A stretch of 64,000 bases of DNA from Selaginella tamariscina (GCA_003024785.1 PUQB01000084.1:597932-661931), one strand, 5' to 3'; counted from the stretch's first letter, positions 48,921 through 63,367 are shown. Numbers and translations: made by a program. Notes: generated from the sequence alone by a model not told the origin.

Positions 48921-49578
48921 ATGGCGTCCGTGGAGTTGGAGCAGACGGAGGAGTTGGAGAGGCAGAGGCTGCGCATGAACGTAGTAATGGAGGGCAGGAA
49001 GAAGGGTAACGAGATCGATGGGAATCGGCCTATTGACAGTCTAGAGAGAATAGTGAGCGCGTACTTTAGGTGGCTGGACATGGACAACACAACGATCCGA
49101 GTTGTGCGTGGCATCCCAAACACTAAGAAGGTCATTCTCAAGTGTACAAGGACAGAAGACAGGGAAGCCCTGTTGAGTAGCACGATGAAGAACATTGCGA
49201 GGCGGAAGGATGTGCCGGTATATTTCTCGGCCCACCTAACAAAGCAACAGCACGAAGAGCGAACCAGGCAACATCGAACGCGAGGAGAGGCGTAGGGAGC
49301 GACGGGAGCGCATGCTCTATTTGAGAGGAGCCCGAGGGGAGGATGCCGCTATTGGCCACGTCGAACACTTTCTAAACCGAGTTCTCAAGCTCAGTGACAA
49401 CGCCGAGGTAAGCGAGGCTAAGTGGTTCGACCGACCATTGCCTGGGTTTTCAAGGCCCATTGAAATTGTGTTCAAGGACCAAGAAACAAAACAAAGGGTG
49501 CTTGACGCTTGGAACATGGGAAAGGATGATAGATTCAGTAGGGTTTGCTACAGGTTGATAGAACCCTGCCCATTGTGA
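48921..49578 (+). CDS. ORF1-like protein segment in two frames, unit 2
   Basis: The first frame (MASVELEQTEELERQRLRMN..., closed at 49295) contains RPIDSLERIVSAYFRWLDMD, KKVILKCTRTEDREALLSS and VPVYFSAHLTKQQHEERTRQ. The second frame (49312-49578) contains HVEHFLNRVLKLSDNAEVSE, RPIEIVFKDQETKQRVLDAW and ends LIEPCPL. The pattern 'RPI(x)V-F---E-K--VL-A' followed by 'V-F---LT--Q-EER' resembles the C-terminal RNA-binding region of LINE ORF1 proteins (Transposase_22/L1 ORF1 type), present here in two diverged halves. This is family-pattern inference from memory. No reverse transcriptase or endonuclease is in the unit. The frame switch lies at an A run (CGAACGCG here, CGAAACGCG in units 4-5), and both frames stay open across all copies. 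GC content is clearly above the surroundings. Confidence 0.6.
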
Positions 49579-50662
49579 TTTTGTGCAATTAAAGAATTCG
49601 TTTGTCAACGAGCTAGAGTCGTATATTCATTAAGGGAAAAAATAATTAGGATGATTCCCAAGAGTCTATAACCAGATTTGATCAGCATACACGCCGGGTA
49701 AAAAGCCCCAGTGTTGATCTTCACACAGATTTAAGATAATTATTTGATAAGCTTTATAAATAGATATCTGCATATTGTTAAAGAATTTCTACAATATCCC
49801 GAAAGATGTTAGTAAAAGGCAACCAATCGTGTGCCCTATAAAGCGTTACTGACGAGTCACTACCATCAATTGCTTATAGTGTTAGTGAAGACACTCATGT
49901 TTCTCCTCTTTGTTTCCTACTTAATAGGTTACAGCCTTGACATCATCACTTTGTGCGTCTCTACACACACCGCGCGCATTATATGTCTTGTATAGTGACA
50001 ATTCGTTTCCAAGTGTTTTGAATTAGCATGCCCTATCTTGTGCTACAAGGAATTACTACTTACATTACATATTAACAGTATTAGTGTTACTCCTGAGTCC
50101 TATATTTATTTATCACATGTTTTTATGAATTTGCGTGTTAGCCAGCAATGTCGAAATAGAATTAGTAATAACTTATTTCTAATAAACCAGCTGTCTAGAC
50201 TTCACAAACGAACTTCTTTAATGCTTTTAATTCTAAATAACAGGTAAATCTTGTATTTATATTTAAAATTGCAGTTTCTTTCTTAGCTTCACTATCACTC
50301 TATATAAACATGCTCCACTTGCTTTATAAGATTGGAATTGGTCTGCAAAGAGTCTAGAGAGATTACTCATCGTAACATAAAGGCCGCAGCTCGCTCTATC
50401 ACGTAATCATTTATGCATATTGTAAAGACCCTATATACAAGAGTATCTATTCTTAAACTGCCTTGTAAAGAGAATTTAATTTGCTACAGGTTTTATGTAA
50501 TATTAATTAGCTCTAAGATGGTCGTTTAGAGTGATTTATTATATGCAATCGATTTATTATCCTTTGCAGTGATTTAATACATTTGCATTTCAAATTCAAT
50601 GATATAAGAAATGACATGCGTGTACATACATGTGCCTTAGAACGATAGGAAATACGAAAATA

Positions 50663-50722
50663 CGTCAGCAGCAAGCCCAATAGATTTCAAGTCTATCTCT
50701 TTAACCACTCGGACATGTTGAC
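50663..50722 (-). pseudogene. tRNA-Ser(UGA) relic lacking T arm, unit 2
   Basis: Identical in layout to the unit 1 relic. Confidence 0.8.
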
Positions 50723-51075
50723 CAATTTGACTTGCCATGTACGATATATGAAATATTTTATAGCATATAACAGCTATATATTCTTAAGTTGCATTTTACA
50801 ATATTTAACTTTTAGATTCTGCCATGTGCATGGTGTGTGTTACATGTATAAGAACGGACATATATTATATGGATATATCCTTAAAAATTTATACACTCTT
50901 AGTTTGTATATATGATATGTGTGAGTCTCCATATTTGCATTAATGCATATTTAATAGCCAAGGGATAAGGATGCTCACGTATGGAGTTTTTCTTAAATAA
51001 ATTCAAAGGAAACACTTAATATCTCTGTTTAATACAAACACTCATAAAATTTTCAAACCAAAAAAAGTATACTTT

Positions 51076-51125
<50 letters not shown>

Positions 51126-51680
51126 ATATATATAGGTTTATAAATACAGTAAATGTATGTATGTATATGTGTTAAAGGATCCATGTATAACTATTTAAAT
51201 AGACACGATCCATACCCATAGTTTAGATTTTCTTTTATTACGTCAAGATGGATTATGGGTTTATAATGAGTGTTTGAAGAGCTTTTTGATGTTCTAAATA
51301 TGTCATACGCTAGTAAATATACTAATATATTTCAATGCTACAATTGAAATTAGAAAGAGGTTATATCTTTTTATTTATAAACCATATATTCATTTATATA
51401 TTTTAAGATTTATATATAATATATTATATTCATTAATAAAGTATATATCAATTTGTATTAAAAAGCACATTATTAATTTTAAAATCAAAATAGAAAGTCT
51501 TGCAGTGGTATTTTCCATTTTCATATAAAAATTATTAACTTACATTTAAAACTTGAAGTTATTATGAATTTTTTTCTAATGAATTTATTAAGTGTATCTA
51601 TACAATTTATTAATATTCTTTTGCCTTAATCCATGTCTTTTATTTATTTGTGTATTTCATCCTCTCTCTCTCGATCTCTT

Positions 51681-51716
<36 letters not shown>

Positions 51717-52693
51717 CACACACACAAAATAAGTTAATATATTAAAATAATGTAGATATTTTTCTTTTAAACCTCATTAAAACATTAACTTATTTTCATA
51801 AGAAAGAGCTTAAAGCTAAAATTCTGAATTAGTATACCCAATCTTGCTAAGTTCATAACAAGATCAAAACTTTACATAAACCTATATTTATGAATTTGCA
51901 TGTTAGCCAACAATATCTAAATAGAATTGGTAATAATTTATAATCATTAATTTCCAGTAAACTAAATAAGTTTCACATACAATTATATATGTATAAACAG
52001 CTTTTAATTCTAAGTAATTGGTAAAACCTGTATTCATATTTTAAAACCAAAACTTTCTCTCTTAACTTCACCATCACTCTTAACAAACACGCGCTCCACT
52101 TGCTTTATAACATTGGAATTGGTCAATAAAGAGTCCAGAGAAATTAACGAGTGCACATTTTAGGTGGTCGGACTCAGGTTTATTCATCCATGTGATATAA
52201 AGGCCGTAGCTCTATCATGTAATCATTTGTGCACATTAAGCATGTTACACACACACATTAGAAACAATGACCCACCCACCATATTACGTGCATGCAAGTT
52301 ACTCGTCTCCCATGCGTTGTTGTTGCGTAGGGTGTACGTACAAAATGCAAGTGACTCTATTTCGTATATACCCTCGCGAATATAAGAGGACATTCTTCTT
52401 TAAGCCGCGGTGTATTTTGCTTTTGAAAATTAATAAGCTTAATTCTACAGCTTTGCAATTTGATTTTGTTGCCTAGTGCATTAGCAAACAAAACTGGGTT
52501 GGACATAAACGGCCATAAGATTCTCCTCCCTCCATTGATATGCATGCTTAGGTGTTATATTCAACGTGTGAATGTGTTTCAAGGGCTAGAGCAATTAAAA
52601 TCGCATATTAGACCAATTAAGATCGCAATTAGAACGCCTTAAATGAATGAAACACGCTCTCACGCGTGCTTGTGTCACGCGCATCAAACACGC

Positions 52694-52700
52694 TATAAAA
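52694..52700 (+). promoter_or_regulatory. TATA box, unit 3
   Basis: Same TATAAAA and spacing as in unit 2. Confidence 0.5.
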
Positions 52701-52795
52701 AGAGATGCCATTGGATGCGAGTCCATACCGTGTTTTCCCTTGCTCAAGCCCAGGTATATAAGGAGGAGGACCCCGCAAGGAACTTTAGGTTTAGC

Positions 52796-53453
52796 ATGGC
52801 GTCCGTGGAGTTGGAGCAGACGGAGGAGTTGGAGAGGCAGAGGCTGCGCATGAACGTAGTAATGGAGGGCAGGAAGAAGGGTAACGAGATCGATGGGAAT
52901 CGGCCTATTGACAGTCTAGAGAGAATAGTGAGCGCGTACTTTAGGTGGCTGGACATGGACAACACAACGATCCGAGTTGTGCGTGGCATCCCAAACACTA
53001 AGAAGGTCATTCTCAAGTGTACAAGGACAGAAGACAGGGAAGCCCTGTTGAGTAGCACGATGAAGAACATTGCGAGGCGGAAGGATGTGCCGGTATATTT
53101 CTCGGCCCACCTAACAAAGCAACAGCACGAAGAGCGAACCAGGCAACATCGAACGCGAGGAGAGGCGTAGGGAGCGACGGGAGCGCATGCTCTATTTGAG
53201 AGGAGCCCGAGGGGAGGATGCCGCTATTGGCCACGTCGAACACTTTCTAAACCGAGTTCTCAAGCTCAGTGACAACGCCGAGGTAAGCGAGGCTAAGTGG
53301 TTCGACCGACCATTGCCTGGGTTTTCAAGGCCCATTGAAATTGTGTTCAAGGACCAAGAAACAAAACAAAGGGTGCTTGACGCTTGGAACATGGGAAAGG
53401 ATGATAGATTCAGTAGGGTTTGCTACAGGTTGATAGAACCCTGCCCATTGTGA
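52796..53453 (+). CDS. ORF1-like protein segment in two frames, unit 3
   Basis: Reads the same as the unit 2 segment, including the short A run at the frame switch. First frame closes at 53170; second frame is 53187-53453. Confidence 0.6.
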
Positions 53454-54537
53454 TTTTGTGCAATTAAAGAATTCGTTTGTCAACGAGCTAGAGTCGTATA
53501 TTCATTAAGGGAAAAAATAATTAGGATGATTCCCAAGAGTCTATAACCAGATTTGATCAGCATACACGCCGGGTAAAAAGCCCCAGTGTTGATCTTCACA
53601 CAGATTTAAGATAATTATTTGATAAGCTTTATAAATAGATATCTGCATATTGTTAAAGAATTTCTACAATATCCCGAAAGATGTTAGTAAAAGGCAACCA
53701 ATCGTGTGCCCTATAAAGCGTTACTGACGAGTCACTACCATCAATTGCTTATAGTGTTAGTGAAGACACTCATGTTTCTCCTCTTTGTTTCCTACTTAAT
53801 AGGTTACAGCCTTGACATCATCACTTTGTGCGTCTCTACACACACCGCGCGCATTATATGTCTTGTATAGTGACAATTCGTTTCCAAGTGTTTTGAATTA
53901 GCATGCCCTATCTTGTGCTACAAGGAATTACTACTTACATTACATATTAACAGTATTAGTGTTACTCCTGAGTCCTATATTTATTTATCACATGTTTTTA
54001 TGAATTTGCGTGTTAGCCAGCAATGTCGAAATAGAATTAGTAATAACTTATTTCTAATAAACCAGCTGTCTAGACTTCACAAACGAACTTCTTTAATGCT
54101 TTTAATTCTAAATAACAGGTAAATCTTGTATTTATATTTAAAATTGCAGTTTCTTTCTTAGCTTCACTATCACTCTATATAAACATGCTCCACTTGCTTT
54201 ATAAGATTGGAATTGGTCTGCAAAGAGTCTAGAGAGATTACTCATCGTAACATAAAGGCCGCAGCTCGCTCTATCACGTAATCATTTATGCATATTGTAA
54301 AGACCCTATATACAAGAGTATCTATTCTTAAACTGCCTTGTAAAGAGAATTTAATTTGCTACAGGTTTTATGTAATATTAATTAGCTCTAAGATGGTCGT
54401 TTAGAGTGATTTATTATATGCAATCGATTTATTATCCTTTGCAGTGATTTAATACATTTGCATTTCAAATTCAATGATATAAGAAATGACATGCGTGTAC
54501 ATACATGTGCCTTAGAACGATAGGAAATACGAAAATA

Positions 54538-54597
54538 CGTCAGCAGCAAGCCCAATAGATTTCAAGTCTATCTCTTTAACCACTCGGACATGTTGAC
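54538..54597 (-). pseudogene. tRNA-Ser(UGA) relic lacking T arm, unit 3
   Basis: Identical in layout to the unit 1 relic. Confidence 0.8.
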
Positions 54598-54952
54598 CAA
54601 TTTGACTTGCCATGTACGATATATGAAATATTTTATAGCATATAACAGCTATATATTCTTAAGTTGCATTTTACAATATTTAACTTTTAGATTCTGCCAT
54701 GTGCATGGTGTGTGTTACATGTATAAGAACGGACATATATTATATGGATATATCCTTAAAAATTTATACACTCTTAGTTTGTATATATGATATGTGTGAG
54801 TCTCCATATTTGCATTAATGCATATTTAATAGCCAAGGGATAAGGATGCTCACGTATGGAGTTTTTCTTAAATAAATTCAAAGGAAACACTTAATATCTC
54901 TGTTTAATACAAACACTCATAAAATTTTCAAACCAAAAAAAGTATACTTTGT

Positions 54953-55011
<59 letters not shown>

Positions 55012-55556
55012 GTTTATAAATACAGTAAATGTATGTATGTATATGTGTTAAAGGATCCATGTATAACTATTTAAATAGACACGATCCATACCCATAGTTT
55101 AGATTTTCTTTTATTACGTCAAGATGGATTATGGGTTTATAATGAGTGTTTGAAGAGCTTTTTGATGTTCTAAATATGTCATACGCTAGTAAATATACTA
55201 ATATATTTCAATGCTACAATTGAAATTAGAAAGAGGTTATATCTTTTTATTTATAAACCATATATTCATTTATATATTTTAAGATTTATATATAATATAT
55301 TATATTCATTAATAAAGTATATATCAATTTGTATTAAAAAGCACATTATTAATTTTAAAATCAAAATAGAAAGTCTTGCAGTGGTATTTTCCATTTTCAT
55401 ATAAAAATTATTAACTTACATTTAAAACTTGAAGTTATTATGAATTTTTTTCTAATGAATTTATTAAGTGTATCTATACAATTTATTAATATTCTTTTGC
55501 CTTAATCCATGTCTTTTATTTATTTGTGTATTTCATCCTCTCTCTCTCGATCTCTT

Positions 55557-55592
<36 letters not shown>

Positions 55593-56570
55593 CACCACAC
55601 ACAAAATAAGTTAATATATTAAAATAATGTAGATATTTTTCTTTTAAACCTCATTAAAACATTAACTTATTTTCATAAGAAAGAGCTTAAAGCTAAAATT
55701 CTGAATTAGTATACCCAATCTTGCTAAGTTCATAACAAGATCAAAACTTTACATAAACCTATATTTATGAATTTGCATGTTAGCCAACAATATCTAAATA
55801 GAATTGGTAATAATTTATAATCATTAATTTCCAGTAAACTAAATAAGTTTCACATACAATTATATATGTATAAACAGCTTTTAATTCTAAGTAATTGGTA
55901 AAACCTGTATTCATATTTTAAAACCAAAACTTTCTCTCTTAACTTCACCATCACTCTTAACAAACACGCGCTCCACTTGCTTTATAACATTGGAATTGGT
56001 CAATAAAGAGTCCAGAGAAATTAACGAGTGCACATTTTAGGTGGTCGGACTCAGGTTTATTCATCCATGTGATATAAAGGCCGTAGCTCTATCATGTAAT
56101 CATTTGTGCACATTAAGCATGTTACACACACACATTAGAAACAATGACCCACCCACCATATTACGTGCATGCAAGTTACTCGTCTCCCATGCGTTGTTGT
56201 TGCGTAGGGTGTACGTACAAAATGCAAGTGACTCTATTTCGTATATACCCTCGCGAATATAAGAGGACATTCTTCTTTAAGCCGCGGTGTATTTTGCTTT
56301 TGAAAATTAATAAGCTTAATTCTACAGCTTTGCAATTTGATTTTGTTGCCTAGTGCATTAGCAAACAAAACTGGGTTGGACATAAACGGCCATAAGATTC
56401 TCCTCCCTCCATTGATATGCATGCTTAGGTGTTATATTCAACGTGTGAATGTGTTTCAAGGGCTAGAGCAATTAAAATCGCATATTAGACCAATTAAGAT
56501 CGCAATTAGAACGCCTTAAATGAATGAAACACGCTCTCACGCGTGCTTGTGTCACGCGCATCAAACACGC

Positions 56571-56577
56571 TATAAAA
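56571..56577 (+). promoter_or_regulatory. TATA box, unit 4
   Basis: Same TATAAAA and spacing as in unit 2. Confidence 0.5.
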
Positions 56578-56672
56578 AGAGATGCCATTGGATGCGAGTC
56601 CATACCGTGTTTTCCCTTGCTCAAGCCCAGGTATATAAGGAGGAGGACCCCGCAAGGAACTTTAGGTTTAGC

Positions 56673-57331
56673 ATGGCGTCCGTGGAGTTGGAGCAGACGG
56701 AGGAGTTGGAGAGGCAGAGGCTGCGCATGAACGTAGTAATGGAGGGCAGGAAGAAGGGTAACGAGATCGATGGGAATCGGCCTATTGACAGTCTAGAGAG
56801 AATAGTGAGCGCGTACTTTAGGTGGCTGGACATGGACAACACAACGATCCGAGTTGTGCGTGGCATCCCAAACACTAAGAAGGTCATTCTCAAGTGTACA
56901 AGGACAGAAGACAGGGAAGCCCTGTTGAGTAGCACGATGAAGAACATTGCGAGGCGGAAGGATGTGCCGGTATATTTCTCGGCCCACCTAACAAAGCAAC
57001 AGCACGAAGAGCGAACCAGGCAACATCGAAACGCGAGGAGAGGCGTAGGGAGCGACGGGAGCGCATGCTCTATTTGAGAGGAGCCCGAGGGGAGGATGCC
57101 GCTATTGGCCACGTCGAACACTTTCTAAACCGAGTTCTCAAGCTCAGTGACAACGCCGAGGTAAGCGAGGCTAAGTGGTTCGACCGACCATTGCCTGGGT
57201 TTTCAAGGCCCATTGAAATTGTGTTCAAGGACCAAGAAACAAAACAAAGGGTGCTTGACGCTTGGAACATGGGAAAGGATGATAGATTCAGTAGGGTTTG
57301 CTACAGGTTGATAGAACCCTGCCCATTGTGA
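56673..57331 (+). CDS. ORF1-like protein segment, two overlapping frames, unit 4
   Basis: With the extra A the first frame runs on to 57077 and ends HRNARRGVGSDGSACSI. The second frame opens with ATG at 57065, so the two overlap by 13 nt. Otherwise as in unit 2. Confidence 0.6.
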
Positions 57332-58415
57332 TTTTGTGCAATTAAAGAATTCGTTTGTCAACGAGCTAGAGTCGTATATTCATTAAGGGAAAAAATAATT
57401 AGGATGATTCCCAAGAGTCTATAACCAGATTTGATCAGCATACACGCCGGGTAAAAAGCCCCAGTGTTGATCTTCACACAGATTTAAGATAATTATTTGA
57501 TAAGCTTTATAAATAGATATCTGCATATTGTTAAAGAATTTCTACAATATCCCGAAAGATGTTAGTAAAAGGCAACCAATCGTGTGCCCTATAAAGCGTT
57601 ACTGACGAGTCACTACCATCAATTGCTTATAGTGTTAGTGAAGACACTCATGTTTCTCCTCTTTGTTTCCTACTTAATAGGTTACAGCCTTGACATCATC
57701 ACTTTGTGCGTCTCTACACACACCGCGCGCATTATATGTCTTGTATAGTGACAATTCGTTTCCAAGTGTTTTGAATTAGCATGCCCTATCTTGTGCTACA
57801 AGGAATTACTACTTACATTACATATTAACAGTATTAGTGTTACTCCTGAGTCCTATATTTATTTATCACATGTTTTTATGAATTTGCGTGTTAGCCAGCA
57901 ATGTCGAAATAGAATTAGTAATAACTTATTTCTAATAAACCAGCTGTCTAGACTTCACAAACGAACTTCTTTAATGCTTTTAATTCTAAATAACAGGTAA
58001 ATCTTGTATTTATATTTAAAATTGCAGTTTCTTTCTTAGCTTCACTATCACTCTATATAAACATGCTCCACTTGCTTTATAAGATTGGAATTGGTCTGCA
58101 AAGAGTCTAGAGAGATTACTCATCGTAACATAAAGGCCGCAGCTCGCTCTATCACGTAATCATTTATGCATATTGTAAAGACCCTATATACAAGAGTATC
58201 TATTCTTAAACTGCCTTGTAAAGAGAATTTAATTTGCTACAGGTTTTATGTAATATTAATTAGCTCTAAGATGGTCGTTTAGAGTGATTTATTATATGCA
58301 ATCGATTTATTATCCTTTGCAGTGATTTAATACATTTGCATTTCAAATTCAATGATATAAGAAATGACATGCGTGTACATACATGTGCCTTAGAACGATA
58401 GGAAATACGAAAATA

Positions 58416-58475
58416 CGTCAGCAGCAAGCCCAATAGATTTCAAGTCTATCTCTTTAACCACTCGGACATGTTGAC
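58416..58475 (-). pseudogene. tRNA-Ser(UGA) relic lacking T arm, unit 4
   Basis: Identical in layout to the unit 1 relic. Confidence 0.8.
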
Positions 58476-58828
58476 CAATTTGACTTGCCATGTACGATAT
58501 ATGAAATATTTTATAGCATATAACAGCTATATATTCTTAAGTTGCATTTTACAATATTTAACTTTTAGATTCTGCCATGTGCATGGTGTGTGTTACATGT
58601 ATAAGAACGGACATATATTATATGGATATATCCTTAAAAATTTATACACTCTTAGTTTGTATATATGATATGTGTGAGTCTCCATATTTGCATTAATGCA
58701 TATTTAATAGCCAAGGGATAAGGATGCTCACGTATGGAGTTTTTCTTAAATAAATTCAAAGGAAACACTTAATATCTCTGTTTAATACAAACACTCATAA
58801 AATTTTCAAACCAAAAAAAGTATACTTT

Positions 58829-58893
<65 letters not shown>

Positions 58894-59435
58894 GTTTATA
58901 AATACAGTAAATGTATGTATGTATATGTGTTAAAGGATCCATGTATAACTATTTAAATAGACACGATCCATACCCATAGTTTAGATTTTCTTTTATTACG
59001 TCAAGATGGATTATGGGTTTATAATGAGTGTTTGAAGAGCTTTTTGATGTTCTAAATATGTCATACGCTAGTAAATATACTAATATATTTCAATGCTACA
59101 ATTGAAATTAGAAAGAGGTTATATCTTTTTATTTATAAACCATATATTCATTTATATATTTTAAGATTTATATATAATATATTATATTCATTAATAAAGT
59201 ATATATCAATTTGTATTAAAAAGCACATTATTAATTTTAAAATCAAAATAGAAAGTCTTGCAGTGGTATTTTCCATTTTCATATAAAAATTATTAACTTA
59301 CATTTAAAACTTGAAGTTATTATGAATTTTTTTCTAATGAATTTATTAAGTGTATCTATACAATTTATTAATATTCTTTTGCCTTAATCCATGTCTTTTA
59401 TTTATTTGTGTATTTCATCCTCTCTCTCTCGATCT

Positions 59436-59476
<41 letters not shown>

Positions 59477-60450
59477 CACACACAAATAAGTTAATATATT
59501 AAAATAATGTAGATATTTTTCTTTTAAACCTCATTAAAACATTAACTTATTTTCATAAGAAAGAGCTTAAAGCTAAAATTCTGAATTAGTATACCCAATC
59601 TTGCTAAGTTCATAACAAGATCAAAACTTTACATAAACCTATATTTATGAATTTGCATGTTAGCCAACAATATCTAAATAGAATTGGTAATAATTTATAA
59701 TCATTAATTTCCAGTAAACTAAATAAGTTTCACATACAATTATATATGTATAAACAGCTTTTAATTCTAAGTAATTGGTAAAACCTGTATTCATATTTTA
59801 AAACCAAAACTTTCTCTCTTAACTTCACCATCACTCTTAACAAACACGCGCTCCACTTGCTTTATAACATTGGAATTGGTCAATAAAGAGTCCAGAGAAA
59901 TTAACGAGTGCACATTTTAGGTGGTCGGACTCAGGTTTATTCATCCATGTGATATAAAGGCCGTAGCTCTATCATGTAATCATTTGTGCACATTAAGCAT
60001 GTTACACACACACATTAGAAACAATGACCCACCCACCATATTACGTGCATGCAAGTTACTCGTCTCCCATGCGTTGTTGTTGCGTAGGGTGTACGTACAA
60101 AATGCAAGTGACTCTATTTCGTATATACCCTCGCGAATATAAGAGGACATTCTTCTTTAAGCCGCGGTGTATTTTGCTTTTGAAAATTAATAAGCTTAAT
60201 TCTACAGCTTTGCAATTTGATTTTGTTGCCTAGTGCATTAGCAAACAAAACTGGGTTGGACATAAACGGCCATAAGATTCTCCTCCCTCCATTGATATGC
60301 ATGCTTAGGTGTTATATTCAACGTGTGAATGTGTTTCAAGGGCTAGAGCAATTAAAATCGCATATTAGACCAATTAAGATCGCAATTAGAACGCCTTAAA
60401 TGAATGAAACACGCTCTCACGCGTGCTTGTGTCACGCGCATCAAACACGC

Positions 60451-60457
60451 TATAAAA
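60451..60457 (+). promoter_or_regulatory. TATA box, unit 5
   Basis: Same TATAAAA and spacing as in unit 2. Confidence 0.5.
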
Positions 60458-60552
60458 AGAGATGCCATTGGATGCGAGTCCATACCGTGTTTTCCCTTGC
60501 TCAAGCCCAGGTATATAAGGAGGAGGACCCCGCAAGGAACTTTAGGTTTAGC

Positions 60553-61211
60553 ATGGCGTCCGTGGAGTTGGAGCAGACGGAGGAGTTGGAGAGGCAGAGG
60601 CTGCGCATGAACGTAGTAATGGAGGGCAGGAAGAAGGGTAACGAGATCGATGGGAATCGGCCTATTGACAGTCTAGAGAGAATAGTGAGCGCGTACTTTA
60701 GGTGGCTGGACATGGACAACACAACGATCCGAGTTGTGCGTGGCATCCCAAACACTAAGAAGGTCATTCTCAAGTGTACAAGGACAGAAGACAGGGAAGC
60801 CCTGTTGAGTAGCACGATGAAGAACATTGCGAGGCGGAAGGATGTGCCGGTATATTTCTCGGCCCACCTAACAAAGCAACAGCACGAAGAGCGAACCAGG
60901 CAACATCGAAACGCGAGGAGAGGCGTAGGGAGCGACGGGAGCGCATGCTCTATTTGAGAGGAGCCCGAGGGGAGGATGCCGCTATTGGCCACGTCGAACA
61001 CTTTCTAAACCGAGTTCTCAAGCTCAGTGACAACGCCGAGGTAAGCGAGGCTAAGTGGTTCGACCGACCATTGCCTGGGTTTTCAAGGCCCATTGAAATT
61101 GTGTTCAAGGACCAAGAAACAAAACAAAGGGTGCTTGACGCTTGGAACATGGGAAAGGATGATAGATTCAGTAGGGTTTGCTACAGGTTGATAGAACCCT
61201 GCCCATTGTGA
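60553..61211 (+). CDS. ORF1-like protein segment, two overlapping frames, unit 5
   Basis: Reads as in unit 4: first frame to 60957, second frame from ATG 60945 to 61211. Confidence 0.6.
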
Positions 61212-62298
61212 TTTTGTGCAATTAAAGAATTCGTTTGTCAACGAGCTAGAGTCGTATATTCATTAAGGGAAAAAATAATTAGGATGATTCCCAAGAGTCT
61301 ATAACCAGATTTGATCAGCATACACGCCGGGTAAAAAGCCCCAGTGTTGATCTTCACACAGATTTAAGATAATTATTTGATAAGCTTTATAAATAGATAT
61401 CTGCATATTGTTAAAGAATTTCTACAATATCCCGAAAGATGTTAGTAAAAGGCAACCAATCGTGTGCCCTATAAAGCGTTACTGACGACGAGTCACTACC
61501 ATCAATTGCTTATAGTGTTAGTGAAGACACTCATGTTTCTCCTCTTTGTTTCCTACTTAATAGGTTACAGCCTTGACATCATCACTTTGTGCGTCTCTAC
61601 ACACACCGCGCGCATTATATGTCTTGTATAGTGACAATTCGTTTCCAAGTGTTTTGAATTAGCATGCCCTATCTTGTGCTACAAGGAATTACTACTTACA
61701 TTACATATTAACAGTATTAGTGTTACTCCTGAGTCCTATATTTATTTATCACATGTTTTTATGAATTTGCGTGTTAGCCAGCAATGTCGAAATAGAATTA
61801 GTAATAACTTATTTCTAATAAACCAGCTGTCTAGACTTCACAAACGAACTTCTTTAATGCTTTTAATTCTAAATAACAGGTAAATCTTGTATTTATATTT
61901 AAAATTGCAGTTTCTTTCTTAGCTTCACTATCACTCTATATAAACATGCTCCACTTGCTTTATAAGATTGGAATTGGTCTGCAAAGAGTCTAGAGAGATT
62001 ACTCATCGTAACATAAAGGCCGCAGCTCGCTCTATCACGTAATCATTTATGCATATTGTAAAGACCCTATATACAAGAGTATCTATTCTTAAACTGCCTT
62101 GTAAAGAGAATTTAATTTGCTACAGGTTTTATGTAATATTAATTAGCTCTAAGATGGTCGTTTAGAGTGATTTATTATATGCAATCGATTTATTATCCTT
62201 TGCAGTGATTTAATACATTTGCATTTCAAATTCAATGATATAAGAAATGACATGCGTGTACATACATGTGCCTTAGAACGATAGGAAATACGAAAATA

Positions 62299-62358
62299 CG
62301 TCAGCAGCAAGCCCAATAGATTTCAAGTCTATCTCTTTAACCACTCGGACATGTTGAC
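62299..62358 (-). pseudogene. tRNA-Ser(UGA) relic lacking T arm, unit 5
   Basis: Identical in layout to the unit 1 relic. Confidence 0.8.
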
Positions 62359-62711
62359 CAATTTGACTTGCCATGTACGATATATGAAATATTTTATAGC
62401 ATATAACAGCTATATATTCTTAAGTTGCATTTTACAATATTTAACTTTTAGATTCTGCCATGTGCATGGTGTGTGTTACATGTATAAGAACGGACATATA
62501 TTATATGGATATATCCTTAAAAATTTATACACTCTTAGTTTGTATATATGATATGTGTGAGTCTCCATATTTGCATTAATGCATATTTAATAGCCAAGGG
62601 ATAAGGATGCTCACGTATGGAGTTTTTCTTAAATAAATTCAAAGGAAACACTTAATATCTCTGTTTAATACAAACACTCATAAAATTTTCAAACCAAAAA
62701 AAGTATACTTT

Positions 62712-62772
<61 letters not shown>

Positions 62773-63313
62773 GGTTTATAAATACAGTAAATGTATGTAT
62801 GTATATGTGTTAAAGGATCCATGTATAACTATTTAAATAGACACGATCCATACCCATAGTTTAGATTTTCTTTTATTACGTCAAGATGGATTATGGGTTT
62901 ATAATGAGTGTTTGAAGAGCTTTTTGATGTTCTAAATATGTCATACGCTAGTAAATATACTAATATATTTCAATGCTACAATTGAAATTAGAAAGAGGTT
63001 ATATCTTTTTATTTATAAACCATATATTCATTTATATATTTTAAGATTATATATATATTATATATTCATTAATAAAGTATATATCAATTTGTATTAAAAA
63101 GCACATTATTAATTTTAAAATCAAAATAGAAAGTCTTGCAGTGGTATTTTCCATTTTCATATAAAAATTATTAACTTACATTTAAAACTTGAAGTTATTA
63201 TGAATTTTTTTCTAATGAATTTATTAAGTGTATCTATACAATTTATTAATATTCTTTTGCCTTAATCCATGTCTTTTATTTATTTGTGTATTTCATCCTC
63301 TCTCTCTCGATCT

Positions 63314-63356
<43 letters not shown>

Positions 63357-63367
63357 CACACAACAAA

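Larger units (their letters stand above)
47858..51727 (+). repeat. Macrosatellite unit 2 (3870 bp)
   Basis: The full unit starts at AATAAGTTAATATATTAAAA. Order within the unit: sub-repeat B (about 47950-48400), TATA and coding segment (48819-49578), sub-repeat A (about 50020-50430), tRNA-Ser relic (50663-50722), and two (CT)n(TA)n tracts. Differences from the other full units are mostly in microsatellite lengths. Confidence 0.95.
51728..55604 (+). repeat. Macrosatellite unit 3 (3877 bp)
   Basis: Nearly identical to unit 2. A small difference before the coding segment (CTAAGTAATTGG against CTGTAAG in unit 2) groups units 3-6 together. Confidence 0.95.
55605..59484 (+). repeat. Macrosatellite unit 4 (3880 bp)
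   Basis: Nearly identical to unit 3, with longer (TA)n and one extra A at the frame-switch site of the coding segment, shared with unit 5. Confidence 0.95.
59485..63367 (+). repeat. Macrosatellite unit 5 (3883 bp)
   Basis: As unit 4, with a private 3-bp duplication (GACGACGAGTC near 61485-61495 against GACGAGTC elsewhere) that tags this copy. Confidence 0.95.
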
